In this document: in pieces, positions 27,229 to 34,661 of the stretch
Layout of the letters: every line of letters begins with the position of its first letter
Numbering within the stretch: the first letter of the stretch is position 1
Assembly (NCBI GenBank): GCA_038230515.1
Contig: JBBRND010000008.1
Location: forward strand, 62,001 to 126,000
Direction: 5' to 3'
DNA: 64,000 nucleotides
From: JAPLDB01 sp038230515
GTDB lineage: Bacteria > Bacteroidota > Bacteroidia > AKYH767-A > 2013-40CM-41-45
Made by a program: the position numbers and the translations under genes
Notes under the pieces: model-generated
Databases searched by the model: none
What the model was told of the DNA's origin: nothing
What the model saw: only the letters and a program-made list of their open reading frames with translations

Positions 27229-28032
27229 TTAGCTTGGTGGCAAATTTGCTGTTTCAGGAAACTCAACGATGATGGGATCAAGAATTTTTATTCCTAACAA
27301 GCTGGCTGCCCTGGCGCGATGCAGCGCAAATTCAAGAAATCCTTTTTCATTAAATAAAATTACGGGCTCTCCGATTATTGAGTTTGAATAATCTGTTGTT
27401 AGTTTTTTGAATTTGCATTGGTGACTCTTGATGCTGACGATGAATGAACGGTTTTGCGAGATGTGATGAAAAAGTTCTTTCGGAATGTTGGTGATTGCGT
27501 TTTGAAATGTATCAATATAAAGTATGGAACCGCGGATTGTATTTTCGTTAGAGGTGACAACGGGATTTAATATCCTCATAAAATGATCTACTGGTTTTGA
27601 AAATGAGGCGACATCTTTTTCTTTTGTGATGGATGAAATAATTTCAATCAAGTGTTTGAGGATTGTTGATGGTGCATCGAGTGTATTTACATCAAGAAGA
27701 AAAATTTCTTTTTCATCATCAACAAGAATGAGGGAGAATATGCCGCTATCGTATCCGATGAAGTAGTGATTGTTACTTTTTACGAGCAAATATCCTTGTG
27801 ACTTTTCTCTTGTTTCGTTTCCTCTGACTCCAATAAAATGAATTGTGCCTTCCGGAAATTTATCATAACAGTTTTTTAAAGTGAATGATGCCTGAAGAAT
27901 ATCGAAAGGATCTACTGCATGTGATACATCAACGATTTGTACTGCATGGTTGAGAGAAAGAAGTTGTGCTTTGAAGGATGCGAGGTAATAATCGCGGATT
28001 CCCCAATCGGTAGTGAGTGTTACTATCTTCAT
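27229..28032 (-). CDS. S-adenosyl-L-methionine hydrolase (adenosine-forming)
   Basis: A protein of the SAM hydroxide adenosyltransferase (DUF62, fluorinase/chlorinase) superfamily, 267 residues from the ATG at 28032. A frame extending to 28101 lies upstream of the promoter box and is unlikely to be used. Typical family features are the start MKIVTLTTDWGIRDYY with the conserved Asp, QIVDVSHAVDPFDI, the Arg/Gly region FIGVRGNE and YIDTFQNAITNI. The family converts SAM and water to adenosine and methionine. The minus-strand -7 box TAATTTTG sits at 28038-28045, leaving practically no leader. It is divergent from phoH. Confidence 0.88.
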   Translation of the reverse strand: MKIVTLTTDWGIRDYYLASFKAQLLSLNHAVQIVDVSHAVDPFDILQASFTLKNCYDKFPEGTIHFIGVRGNETREKSQGYLLVKSNNHYFIGYDSGIFSLILVDDEKEIFLLDVNTLDAPSTILKHLIEIISSITKEKDVASFSKPVDHFMRILNPVVTSNENTIRGSILYIDTFQNAITNIPKELFHHISQNRSFIVSIKSHQCKFKKLTTDYSNSIIGEPVILFNEKGFLEFALHRARAASLLGIKILDPIIVEFPETANLPPS

Positions 28033-28037
28033 CAAAA

Positions 28038-28045
28038 CAAAATTA
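28038..28045 (-). promoter_or_regulatory. -7 box TAATTTTG of the SAM hydrolase gene
   Basis: A perfect TAnnTTTG match whose last base lies 5 bp before the ATG at 28032, so the message is probably leaderless or has a leader of a few bases. Confidence 0.6.
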
Positions 28046-28169
28046 AATGTGCAGTGTTGATAACTAGGAGTGGTGTGTTTGTCAAAAGTAATTATTTGCA
28101 AGTAAGTTTGAATCGCATTAATTCAGAACTTCTAACTGCATTGTGAACACAGGCGTTGAGTATGTTCTT

Positions 28170-28177
28170 TAAATTTG
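28170..28177 (+). promoter_or_regulatory. -7 box TAAATTTG of phoH
   Basis: A perfect TAnnTTTG match ending 7 bp before the TTG start of the PhoH protein at 28185; again nearly no leader is predicted. Confidence 0.6.
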
Positions 28178-28184
28178 AGATACA

Positions 28185-29123
28185 TTGAGTGAAGTTATTA
28201 TTCCGATTGATACGTTCAATCCCGTTGAGTTTTTCGGAGTCAACGACAGTAATCTTGAAGTAATAAGAAAAAATTTTCCGGAGTTGAAGCTTGTGGCGCG
28301 TGGCAACGAGATAAAAGTGATTGGTGATGAGAAGAATATTCATCTCTTCAGCGAAAAAATAAACCGGTTGATTCAACATTATCAAAAGTTCGGAAGCTTA
28401 ACGGTGGATAACGTTGAACATTTTCTTTCGAATGCGGCAAAAGATTCAAATGGTAACGGTGTTCCGCCTACTGATGTGCTGGTTTTCGGACAGAACGGTA
28501 TCATGGTGCGTGCGAGGACTGCGAATCAGAAAAAGATGGTGGAGAGTACGGAGAAGAATGACATCTTATTTGCAATTGGGCCGGCAGGAACTGGAAAGAC
28601 TTACACTGCGGTGGCGCTTGCTGTGCGTGCGTTGAAAAATCGCGAGATAAAAAGAATTATCTTAACGCGACCTGCGGTTGAGGCGGGCGAGAATCTTGGT
28701 TTTCTTCCCGGAGATTTGAAAGAGAAGATTGATCCTTATTTGCGGCCTTTGTATGATGCGTTGTTCGATATGATACAAGGCGAAAAGGTGAAGACGTATT
28801 TGGAAAGTGGCATCATAGAAGTTGCTCCGCTTGCGTTTATGCGCGGGCGCACATTGGATAATGCGTTTGTGATTTTGGATGAAGCACAAAATGCTACCGA
28901 GAGTCAATTAAAGATGTTCCTTACGAGGATGGGTCCCTCAGCAAAATTTATTGTGACTGGAGATATTACACAAATTGATTTGCCAAAAAACCAACCGAGC
29001 GGGCTTGTGCAGGCAATTAAGATTCTATCTTCAGTAAGGGGTATTGATTTTATTTATCTGAACGAGCAAGATGTGGTGAGGCATAAGCTGGTGCGCGATA
29101 TTATTGAGGCGTATAATAAATAG
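28185..29123 (+). CDS. phoH: PhoH-family ATPase
   Basis: A 312-residue protein with the bacterial PhoH architecture: an N-terminal segment (VEFFGVNDSNLEVIRKNF, ARGNEIKVIGDEKNI) of KH-like type and a P-loop ATPase domain. Walker A is GPAGTGKTYT (about residue 132) and Walker B VILDEAQN (about 228). It also has the family motifs LTRPAVEAGENLGFLPGDLK and FIVTGDITQIDLP. The start is TTG at 28185; it matches family length and no upstream ATG fits, since a -7 box ends at 28177. PhoH proteins are linked to RNA metabolism and ribosome maturation, with the neighbour YbeY in many genomes (not seen here). Confidence 0.94.
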   Translation: MSEVIIPIDTFNPVEFFGVNDSNLEVIRKNFPELKLVARGNEIKVIGDEKNIHLFSEKINRLIQHYQKFGSLTVDNVEHFLSNAAKDSNGNGVPPTDVLVFGQNGIMVRARTANQKKMVESTEKNDILFAIGPAGTGKTYTAVALAVRALKNREIKRIILTRPAVEAGENLGFLPGDLKEKIDPYLRPLYDALFDMIQGEKVKTYLESGIIEVAPLAFMRGRTLDNAFVILDEAQNATESQLKMFLTRMGPSAKFIVTGDITQIDLPKNQPSGLVQAIKILSSVRGIDFIYLNEQDVVRHKLVRDIIEAYNK

Positions 29124-29127
29124 TTTG

Positions 29128-29158
29128 TTTGCTAATTAAAACATTTGTTTTAATTTTG
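29128..29158 (+). promoter_or_regulatory. promoter TTTG-N19-TAATTTTG
   Basis: TTTG at 29128-29131 and TAATTTTG at 29151-29158 with a 19-bp spacer: a textbook Bacteroidota promoter. It begins just after the phoH stop and drives the candidate small RNA that follows. Confidence 0.7.
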
Positions 29159-29163
29159 CATCG

Positions 29164-29246
29164 GACTTTACGTGAGAGAGTAAAGTTTTAGGTGTTTTAA
29201 ATTGTAAATATGACTGACCGGGGCAGGGGTGCTCCGGTTTTTTTTT
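29164..29246 (+). ncRNA. candidate small RNA of about 83 nt
   Basis: A complete promoter ends at 29158. The following stretch carries a 7-bp hairpin (ACTTTAC at 29165-29171, GTAAAGT at 29180-29186), an AU-rich single strand, then a terminator hairpin (ACCGG at 29217-29221, CCGGT at 29234-29238 with inner G:U and GC pairs) and a run of nine T. No sizeable reading frame lies inside. It could instead be an attenuated leader, but the downstream lipoprotein gene has its own -7 box at 29286. It does not match tmRNA, 6S or SRP RNA features that I know. Confidence 0.5.
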
Positions 29247-29285
29247 GGGTTGTTGAGGAATGGAGTAGGGGAGTGAGATTATTTT

Positions 29286-29293
29286 TATATTTG
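29286..29293 (+). promoter_or_regulatory. -7 box TATATTTG of lipoprotein gene
   Basis: A perfect TAnnTTTG match 21 bp before the ATG at 29315. No TTTG at the usual upstream spacing. Confidence 0.5.
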
Positions 29294-29314
29294 TGAACTG
29301 TTCCAATCTTCTCA

Positions 29315-29914
29315 ATGAAAAAAATAATTGTATTTCTTTTCATTTCAATATTTTTAGTTGAGTGCAAAAAAAAAGACACTCCCGTTCCTACGCTTGAGCC
29401 GCTGAGTTATTTTCCGGTATATCCCGGTTCGTTTTGGAAGTATCTTGAAAACGATACGGACACCGTGGTTTGGAATACTTCATCAGCGTATGTTGAAAAT
29501 AATTTTCGAACTCGAAATGGGAGATCTGATCCTGTTAATGTTCCTCTGCTCAATGGCAAACCGATTTATCAGTATAATAAAATTGAATACATCGCCAATC
29601 CGGGGGATGATCCTTACTACGAACCGTGGCCGATTCTTTCGGAACAGGTAGGGTTTCAATTTGAACAAGGATGGTATGATCCAAGGTATCCTGATGGACA
29701 GGAAAAATTAATTGTGGCTCAAAAAACTGTGAACCCGCAGCTTGATTCTATCATTGTTCTAAAAGGGCATTGGACATATTATTCAATTGAGAATACTATT
29801 TCCTACTGGGAATATACAAAGAACATCGGCTTGACTTCTCACATTATTATTGATACGGTTTTGATGGATACTACTTACAAACTGAAGTTATTGGATTATC
29901 ATATCAACAAGTAG
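29315..29914 (+). CDS. putative lipoprotein, unknown function
   Basis: A 199-residue protein with a lipoprotein signal: MKKIIVFLFISIFLVEC, lipid-attachment Cys at residue 17, followed by a KKK and Thr/Pro linker typical of Bacteroidota surface lipoproteins. The mature part is beta-rich, opening with YFPVYPGSFWKYLENDTD, a pattern found in several Bacteroidota lipoproteins that I cannot tie to a function, and contains TYYSIENTISYWEYTKNIGL. It is a monocistronic gene between a candidate small RNA and a 21-bp repeat array. Confidence 0.8.
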   Translation: MKKIIVFLFISIFLVECKKKDTPVPTLEPLSYFPVYPGSFWKYLENDTDTVVWNTSSAYVENNFRTRNGRSDPVNVPLLNGKPIYQYNKIEYIANPGDDPYYEPWPILSEQVGFQFEQGWYDPRYPDGQEKLIVAQKTVNPQLDSIIVLKGHWTYYSIENTISYWEYTKNIGLTSHIIIDTVLMDTTYKLKLLDYHINK

Positions 29915-30043
29915 AATTGTCCTTTAACTGATTAGAAACAGAGAATAGTGAAAATTTGCCCATTTCTCTCCTAATCCCATCCAAATCTCCTCTCCCCAAA
30001 ATAATTTCTTCTCAAAATAAAAAAGCTACCGACTTACGAAGGA

Positions 30044-30232
30044 AAGTTTTTTATCAAAATAAAAAAGGGATGAGCCATCTGAAATAAGTTATGAATGATA
30101 ATGGCAAAGGGATGACTGAGAAAAATAAAGTTATAATCCTGAAAATAAAAATTATGGATTAGAATAGAAAAGGATCGAGCAAGAATAAAATAGTTATGAG
30201 CGATAAAACAAAAGTTATCAGTCATAATTTCT
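30044..30232. repeat. tandem array B, 9 degenerate units of 21 bp
   Basis: Nine consecutive 21-bp units, all in register, each opening with an AAGTTATGA-like core (AAGTTATGAATGATAA, AAGGGATGACTGAGAA, TAGTTATGAGCGATAA) followed by an A-rich linker. The sequence differs from arrays A and C, but the period is the same. It ends 27 bp before a complete Bacteroidota promoter and 102 bp before the gene at 30335. Sequence from 29915 to 30043 is AT-rich with no other feature. Confidence 0.85.
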
Positions 30233-30259
30233 GAATTTTCTTCTATCACATAAAATATT

Positions 30260-30290
30260 TTTGGAAGGAATGTTTCCTTTCGTATATTTG
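30260..30290 (+). promoter_or_regulatory. promoter TTTG-N19-TATATTTG
   Basis: TTTG at 30260-30263, TATATTTG at 30283-30290, 19-bp spacer. Predicts a leader of about 38 nt for the gene at 30335. The 21-bp array lies immediately upstream of the -33 element, where activator sites would be expected. Confidence 0.75.
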
Positions 30291-30334
30291 CAGCTCTTAT
30301 TTCAATATTCACTAACTAAATTCAATAAAAAATT

Positions 30335-31057
30335 ATGGCTGGCTCACAACAATCTTTCGATTCTGTTCTAACGCGCTTTGATAATGGGCGCGCTCTTCTT
30401 CTAACTTGGGGCGATTACGCTCCTTCCAACGCACTCATTAAAACTGCTGCGCTCGCTGCGTTTATTACAAGCGTAGAGAATGCTAACATTCTCACTGCTG
30501 ATAAAGAGCAGAACGTAAAAGATGCGCGCGATGCACGAGGTCCGCTTGTATTTCAGATAAAAGACACAAATCCTGAGTGCTTCGAACTTCGGATTAAAGG
30601 AATCCGGAATTATATTAGCGGAGAAAATCTTAGCAAGAGCGCAGTGAAAACTTTGGATGGCATCCTGAAAAAAATAAAACCGCAGTATCCTAAAAAAGTT
30701 GCTGGCGCTGCACGCGGAGCAGGCAAAAGTCCGATGGAAAAAAGTTTCAATGCTGCCGTGGGTTACGGGCGCACGGTTATCAATATCATCACGCGGCTCG
30801 GCATTGCATACACTCCGCCCGACAATAATCTTACTCTTGCAAACATTACCGCGCTCGTAACTTCCATTGTTGATGGAAACAAAGCAGTGCAGGAAGCACT
30901 CGATGATTATGGCACCGCCAACCGCGCGCGGCTCGCACTCTACGCTGGCAAAGACGGGCTGCAGCAAAGGCGCACCGCCATACTCGGCTATCTTTCCTCA
31001 TTTGCCGGAATGAAAAAGAGCAATCATTACAAAGATTACAACGCAGCAACAAAATAA
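30335..31057 (+). CDS. basic protein with duplicated helical domain
   Basis: A 240-residue Lys/Arg-rich protein without signal peptide or membrane segment. Two copies of a helical domain are visible, at about residues 28-96 (YAPSNALIKTAALAAF, then RIKGIRNYISG) and 159-226 (YTPPDNNLTLANITALV, then RRTAILGYLSSF). They share the order Tyr-x-Pro..Asn, a Leu/Ala helix, an Arg-rich helix and a closing I-x-x-Y. The same pattern occurs once in the fn3 protein at 10146. Between the copies is a basic linker (KKIKPQYPKKVAGAARGAGK). I do not recognise a named family. Its own promoter and terminator make it monocistronic. DNA binding is possible from charge but not shown. Confidence 0.78.
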   Translation: MAGSQQSFDSVLTRFDNGRALLLTWGDYAPSNALIKTAALAAFITSVENANILTADKEQNVKDARDARGPLVFQIKDTNPECFELRIKGIRNYISGENLSKSAVKTLDGILKKIKPQYPKKVAGAARGAGKSPMEKSFNAAVGYGRTVINIITRLGIAYTPPDNNLTLANITALVTSIVDGNKAVQEALDDYGTANRARLALYAGKDGLQQRRTAILGYLSSFAGMKKSNHYKDYNAATK

Positions 31058-31083
31058 AAACTACAAACAAAATTTTTTCCCCG

Positions 31084-31115
31084 AAACCCACGATTGCAAC
31101 CGTGGGTTTTTTATT
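31084..31115 (+). terminator. intrinsic terminator after the helical-domain gene
   Basis: Arms AAACCCACG (31084-31092) and CGTGGGTTT (31101-31109) with an 8-nt loop, followed by more T residues; 26 bp after the stop codon at 31057. Confidence 0.92.
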
Positions 31116-31154
31116 TTTTGTTGTGAGAAGAAGAATGGGGGAGAGGGAATGAAT

Positions 31155-31162
31155 TATATTTG
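31155..31162 (+). promoter_or_regulatory. -7 box TATATTTG upstream of small lipoprotein gene
   Basis: A perfect TAnnTTTG match. A transcript from here would have a leader of about 200 nt containing the 17-bp inverted repeat at 31198-31310 before the small lipoprotein gene at 31372. Confidence 0.5.
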
Positions 31163-31197
31163 TGGACGATAAACCGTAGCAGAAACCGAGATCCGTT

Positions 31198-31316
31198 TTT
31201 TCTACTAAGGTTTTAAAATTTTTGTTGAGAAAAACCTTCGTACAAAATCAAACAACCGTTCTTTCAACGAGAGTTAAAAATTGTTTACTGATAAAAACCT
31301 TAGTAGAAAATCAAAC
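31198..31316. repeat. three-copy 17-24 bp motif forming a long inverted repeat
   Basis: TTTTCTACTAAGGTTTT at 31198-31214 is perfectly complementary to AAAACCTTAGTAGAAAA at 31294-31310. A third, direct copy with two changes (AAAACCTTCGTACAAAA) starts at 31231; copies two and three also share the following TCAAAC, giving 24-bp direct repeats with two mismatches (31230-31253, 31293-31316). It lies in the leader of the small lipoprotein gene. Confidence 0.75.
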
Positions 31317-31371
31317 ATAAAATAAATTTCAACCTTATTACCTTCTGCCCATTGCAGCAACCAAAAAATAA

Positions 31372-31644
31372 ATGAAGCACACTAAAAATATTTTCGTCAC
31401 AACAATTATTTTTTTGCTCGCAACCATCAGTTGCTCGCAAACAAAAAAAAGCGCAGACACCACAACCACCGCGCCAACCGATTCAATCGTTGCCACAATA
31501 AAGCTTATCATGACAAAACCCGATCCACCTTACAGTGCTTATGACAGCACCGTAACCTGGATGTTCGCCTCTCAAAAAGATTTTAGAAAATGGAAATCAA
31601 AAAACGGATCAAAAATTATTTCATTTCAAACAAAGAAAAAATAA
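31372..31644 (+). CDS. small putative lipoprotein
   Basis: A 90-residue protein with a lipoprotein signal peptide (MKHTKNIFVTTIIFLLATISC, Cys at residue 21) and a Thr-rich linker (TTTTAPTD). The short mature part contains SAYDSTVTWMFASQKDFRKWK and a basic C-terminus. No family recognised. It is preceded by a long leader with inverted repeats and followed after 42 bp by purC, with which it could be co-transcribed. Confidence 0.65.
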   Translation: MKHTKNIFVTTIIFLLATISCSQTKKSADTTTTAPTDSIVATIKLIMTKPDPPYSAYDSTVTWMFASQKDFRKWKSKNGSKIISFQTKKK

Positions 31645-31686
31645 ATCGCTCACAGAAAATTACGAACCCGCAGTGAAAGAAATAAA

Positions 31687-32652
31687 ATGGAAACCACCAC
31701 TCAAAAAATAACCACCATCTCCAAAACGAATTTCACATTCCCAAAGCAAACCTCCGTTTACCACGGCAAAGTGCGCGATGTTTACACCATTGACGAAAAA
31801 TATTTAGTAATGATCGTCACCGACCGCATCTCCGCCTTCGATGTCATTCTCCCGCGCGCAATTCCCGGCAAAGGACAAGTGCTAAACCAACTTGCGGAGA
31901 AGATGATGAACGCAACAAAAGACATTCTTGCAAACTGGATCATCACTACCCCCGATGCAAACGTCACAATCGGAAAACGATGCACACCATACAAAGTAGA
32001 AATGGTCATTCGCGGATATTTAACAGGCCATGCATGGAGAGAATACATCGCTGGAAAAAGAATTCTCTGCGGAGTAGAACTTCCTGACGGCATGAAAGAA
32101 AATGAAAAGTTCGCTCAGCCAATCATCACACCCTCTACCAAAGCATCAGCCGGTCATGACGAAGATATTTCGAGAGAAGAAATTATTAAGCAAGGCATTG
32201 TTTCAGAAAAAGAATACACACAACTCGAAAAATACACTCATGCAATTTATAAGAGAGGAACAGAACTCGCAGCGAAGCGCGGATTAATTTTAGTTGATAC
32301 AAAATACGAATTCGGAAAACTGAATGGCGAAATAATTTTGATGGATGAAATACACACACCCGATTCATCCCGTTATTTTTATGCTGATGAATACGAAGAA
32401 AGATTGAGAACAGGACAACCGCAAAAGCAACTCAGCAAAGAATTTGTTCGTCAATGGTTAATAGAAAATAATTTCCAGGGAAAAGAAGGGCAAGCCATTC
32501 CCGCAATGAGCGATCAATGGATTTCAGAAATCAGCAACCGCTACATTGAACTCTATGAAATATTAACAGGAGAAAAATTCATTCGCGCAGAAGGCGATGC
32601 AAATTCCAGGATAGAGAAAAATGTTTTGCAATCGCTCTCTCAACTAAGTTGA
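31687..32652 (+). CDS. purC: phosphoribosylaminoimidazole-succinocarboxamide synthase
   Basis: SAICAR synthase, the purine-pathway enzyme that ligates CAIR and aspartate using ATP. The 321-residue length fits the longer Bacteroidota/yeast-like type. Typical motifs are YHGKVRDVYTID (nucleotide-binding strand), VTDRISAFDVILPRAIPGKG, IRGYLTGHAWREY and GLILVDTKYEFGK with the metal-binding DEIHTPDSSRYF. The start MET follows an A-rich stretch typical of Bacteroidota ribosome-binding regions. It is followed after 36 bp by the PorE-like OmpA gene; the grouping seems incidental. Confidence 0.97.
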   Translation: METTTQKITTISKTNFTFPKQTSVYHGKVRDVYTIDEKYLVMIVTDRISAFDVILPRAIPGKGQVLNQLAEKMMNATKDILANWIITTPDANVTIGKRCTPYKVEMVIRGYLTGHAWREYIAGKRILCGVELPDGMKENEKFAQPIITPSTKASAGHDEDISREEIIKQGIVSEKEYTQLEKYTHAIYKRGTELAAKRGLILVDTKYEFGKLNGEIILMDEIHTPDSSRYFYADEYEERLRTGQPQKQLSKEFVRQWLIENNFQGKEGQAIPAMSDQWISEISNRYIELYEILTGEKFIRAEGDANSRIEKNVLQSLSQLS

Positions 32653-32688
32653 TTCCCGTTTGGCTTTATTCTTGTTTACTTCGCACCC

Positions 32689-34659
32689 ATGACAAATTCA
32701 ACCAACAGGTTTTTTCTTAATACTCTTTACTTAATACTTTATACTCTCTTCGCTTCGGCACAGGATTACACCTCCGGAAACCCCGCTGCCATCCGCGCCT
32801 TCGAGCAAGCCGTTCGTTTTTATGACGATCACGCAAGCGATAAAACCATTGAAGCACTAAATTCTGCCATTGAAAAAGATCCGAAGTTCGTTGAAGCATA
32901 CACGCTCCGCGGAAACGTTTATGACGACCTTCATAAGTTCGATCTTTCCACCGCTGATTACAAAAAAGCCATCGAACTCAAACCCGATTTTCATTACAAC
33001 ACTTTTTTTTCTCTCGGTACTGCCGAGTTTCGCACAGCTAAATATGAAGATTCAAAAAAAGACTTACAATCTTTCATTGATTCACCAAAACCAAACCCCG
33101 TACTCCTTGCACGAGCAACCTTTCTCCTTTCCTGTTGCAGTTTTTCCATCGAAGCAATGCAGCATCCCGTTCCCTTCAAGCCCATAAACCTTGGCGATAG
33201 CATCAACACCAAAGACGATGAAGTGCTCCCCACAATTACTGCCGATGGAAAATCTCTTCTTTTCGAAAAACAATTTGCAACAGTTGACATGTACGGAAAA
33301 AAATCTCGCGGAGAAGATTTCTACATCAGCGAATACAAAAAAGATCACTGGACTAAAGCAGTTCCTTTAACCGAACTCAACACCAGTGGCAACGAAGGCG
33401 CATCCTGTTTCTCTCCTGACGGACAATATTTATTCTTCACCGGCTGCGAAAGCAACTATGGCTATCCCGAAGGAAGAGAAAAAGGTTTGGGCTCATGCGA
33501 TATTTATATTTCGAAAAAGATTGGCAACAAATTTCAGGCGCCTCGCGATCTTGGAGTTCCCGTAAACACAAATAAATATGAAACACAACCATCCTTTTCT
33601 TCTGATGGCCGCACACTTTATTTCATTCGCAGAGTAAAAGGTGCCGATGGCAGAGAAAATCAGGACATCTTCGTAACGTTTATTGATGATAACAGCAATT
33701 GGAGCGTGCCTGTTGCACTACCTTCAAACATAAACACTCCGGGAGAAGAATATAGCGTCTTCATTCATCCCGATAACCAAACATTATATTTCGCATCCGA
33801 TGGTCATCCCGGCTTTGGCGGACTCGATATCTTCATGAGCAAACGTAGAGAAGACGGTAGCTGGGGCGATCCCGTAAATCTTGGTTATCCAATCAACACT
33901 TCAAATGATGAAAGCAGCTTACTCGTAAGTCCTGACGGCAACACTGCATACTTTGCTTCGAATAGAAGTGACTCGCGCGGTGGTTTGGATTTGTATCAGT
34001 TCGATCTCTATGATGGAGCAAGGCCAAACAAAATAACTTACCTCAAAGGAATTGTATTTGATGCCGACACAAAAAAACCGCTCGCAGCAAGCTTTGAATT
34101 AATTGATCTTGAAACTGCAAAAACAATCGTTCGCTCTTCATCAAATGAAGCAACCGGAGAATTTTTAGTCTGTCTCCCCTCCGGAAAAAGCTATGCCCTC
34201 AATGTTTCAAAAGATGGCTATCTTTTTTACTCTGATAATTTTATGCTGAAGGATACTGCCTCGGTGAAGAAGCCATATCTCAAAGATGTTCCCCTCAAAC
34301 CCATCAAAGCAGGGCAAAGTATCGTGTTGAAAAACATTTTTTACGAAGTAGATAAATACGATCTCAAAGAAGAATCGCGCGCAGAAATCGGAAAGATGAT
34401 CGCCTTCATGAAAAAAAACCCAACTGTCAAAGTTGAAATTAGCGGTCACACAGATAACACAGGCAGTAAAGAACACAATCAAGCCCTTTCAGAAAACCGA
34501 GCAAAGACAGTTTACGATCACATGATCGCAAGCGGAGCAGATTCATCGCATCTCGTTTACAAAGGATACGCTGACACAAAACCAATCGCCAATAACACAG
34601 CGGAAGTCGGCAGATCTCAAAACAGAAGAACCGAGTTCATGATTGTTTCAGTCAATTGA
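32689..34659 (+). CDS. PorE-like TPR/PD40/OmpA envelope protein
   Basis: A 656-residue envelope protein. Signal peptide to about residue 25 (LYTLFASAQ). Two to three TPRs follow (about 40-140: FVEAYTLRGNVYDDLHKFD), then WD40-like PD40 repeats (about 170-430: LPTITADGKSLLFEK, CFSPDGQYLFFTG, LLVSPDGNTAYFASN). A carboxypeptidase-regulatory-like beta domain lies at about 450-530 (LKGIVFDADTKKPLAASFEL) and a C-terminal OmpA domain at about 540-656 (VEISGHTDNTGSKEHNQALS, RSQNRRTEF). This order matches the T9SS-linked PorE group that anchors the machinery to peptidoglycan, although an obvious lipobox is absent. Its stop is 2 bp from that of the convergent membrane-protein gene. Confidence 0.9.
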   Translation: MTNSTNRFFLNTLYLILYTLFASAQDYTSGNPAAIRAFEQAVRFYDDHASDKTIEALNSAIEKDPKFVEAYTLRGNVYDDLHKFDLSTADYKKAIELKPDFHYNTFFSLGTAEFRTAKYEDSKKDLQSFIDSPKPNPVLLARATFLLSCCSFSIEAMQHPVPFKPINLGDSINTKDDEVLPTITADGKSLLFEKQFATVDMYGKKSRGEDFYISEYKKDHWTKAVPLTELNTSGNEGASCFSPDGQYLFFTGCESNYGYPEGREKGLGSCDIYISKKIGNKFQAPRDLGVPVNTNKYETQPSFSSDGRTLYFIRRVKGADGRENQDIFVTFIDDNSNWSVPVALPSNINTPGEEYSVFIHPDNQTLYFASDGHPGFGGLDIFMSKRREDGSWGDPVNLGYPINTSNDESSLLVSPDGNTAYFASNRSDSRGGLDLYQFDLYDGARPNKITYLKGIVFDADTKKPLAASFELIDLETAKTIVRSSSNEATGEFLVCLPSGKSYALNVSKDGYLFYSDNFMLKDTASVKKPYLKDVPLKPIKAGQSIVLKNIFYEVDKYDLKEESRAEIGKMIAFMKKNPTVKVEISGHTDNTGSKEHNQALSENRAKTVYDHMIASGADSSHLVYKGYADTKPIANNTAEVGRSQNRRTEFMIVSVN

Positions 34660-34661
34660 AA

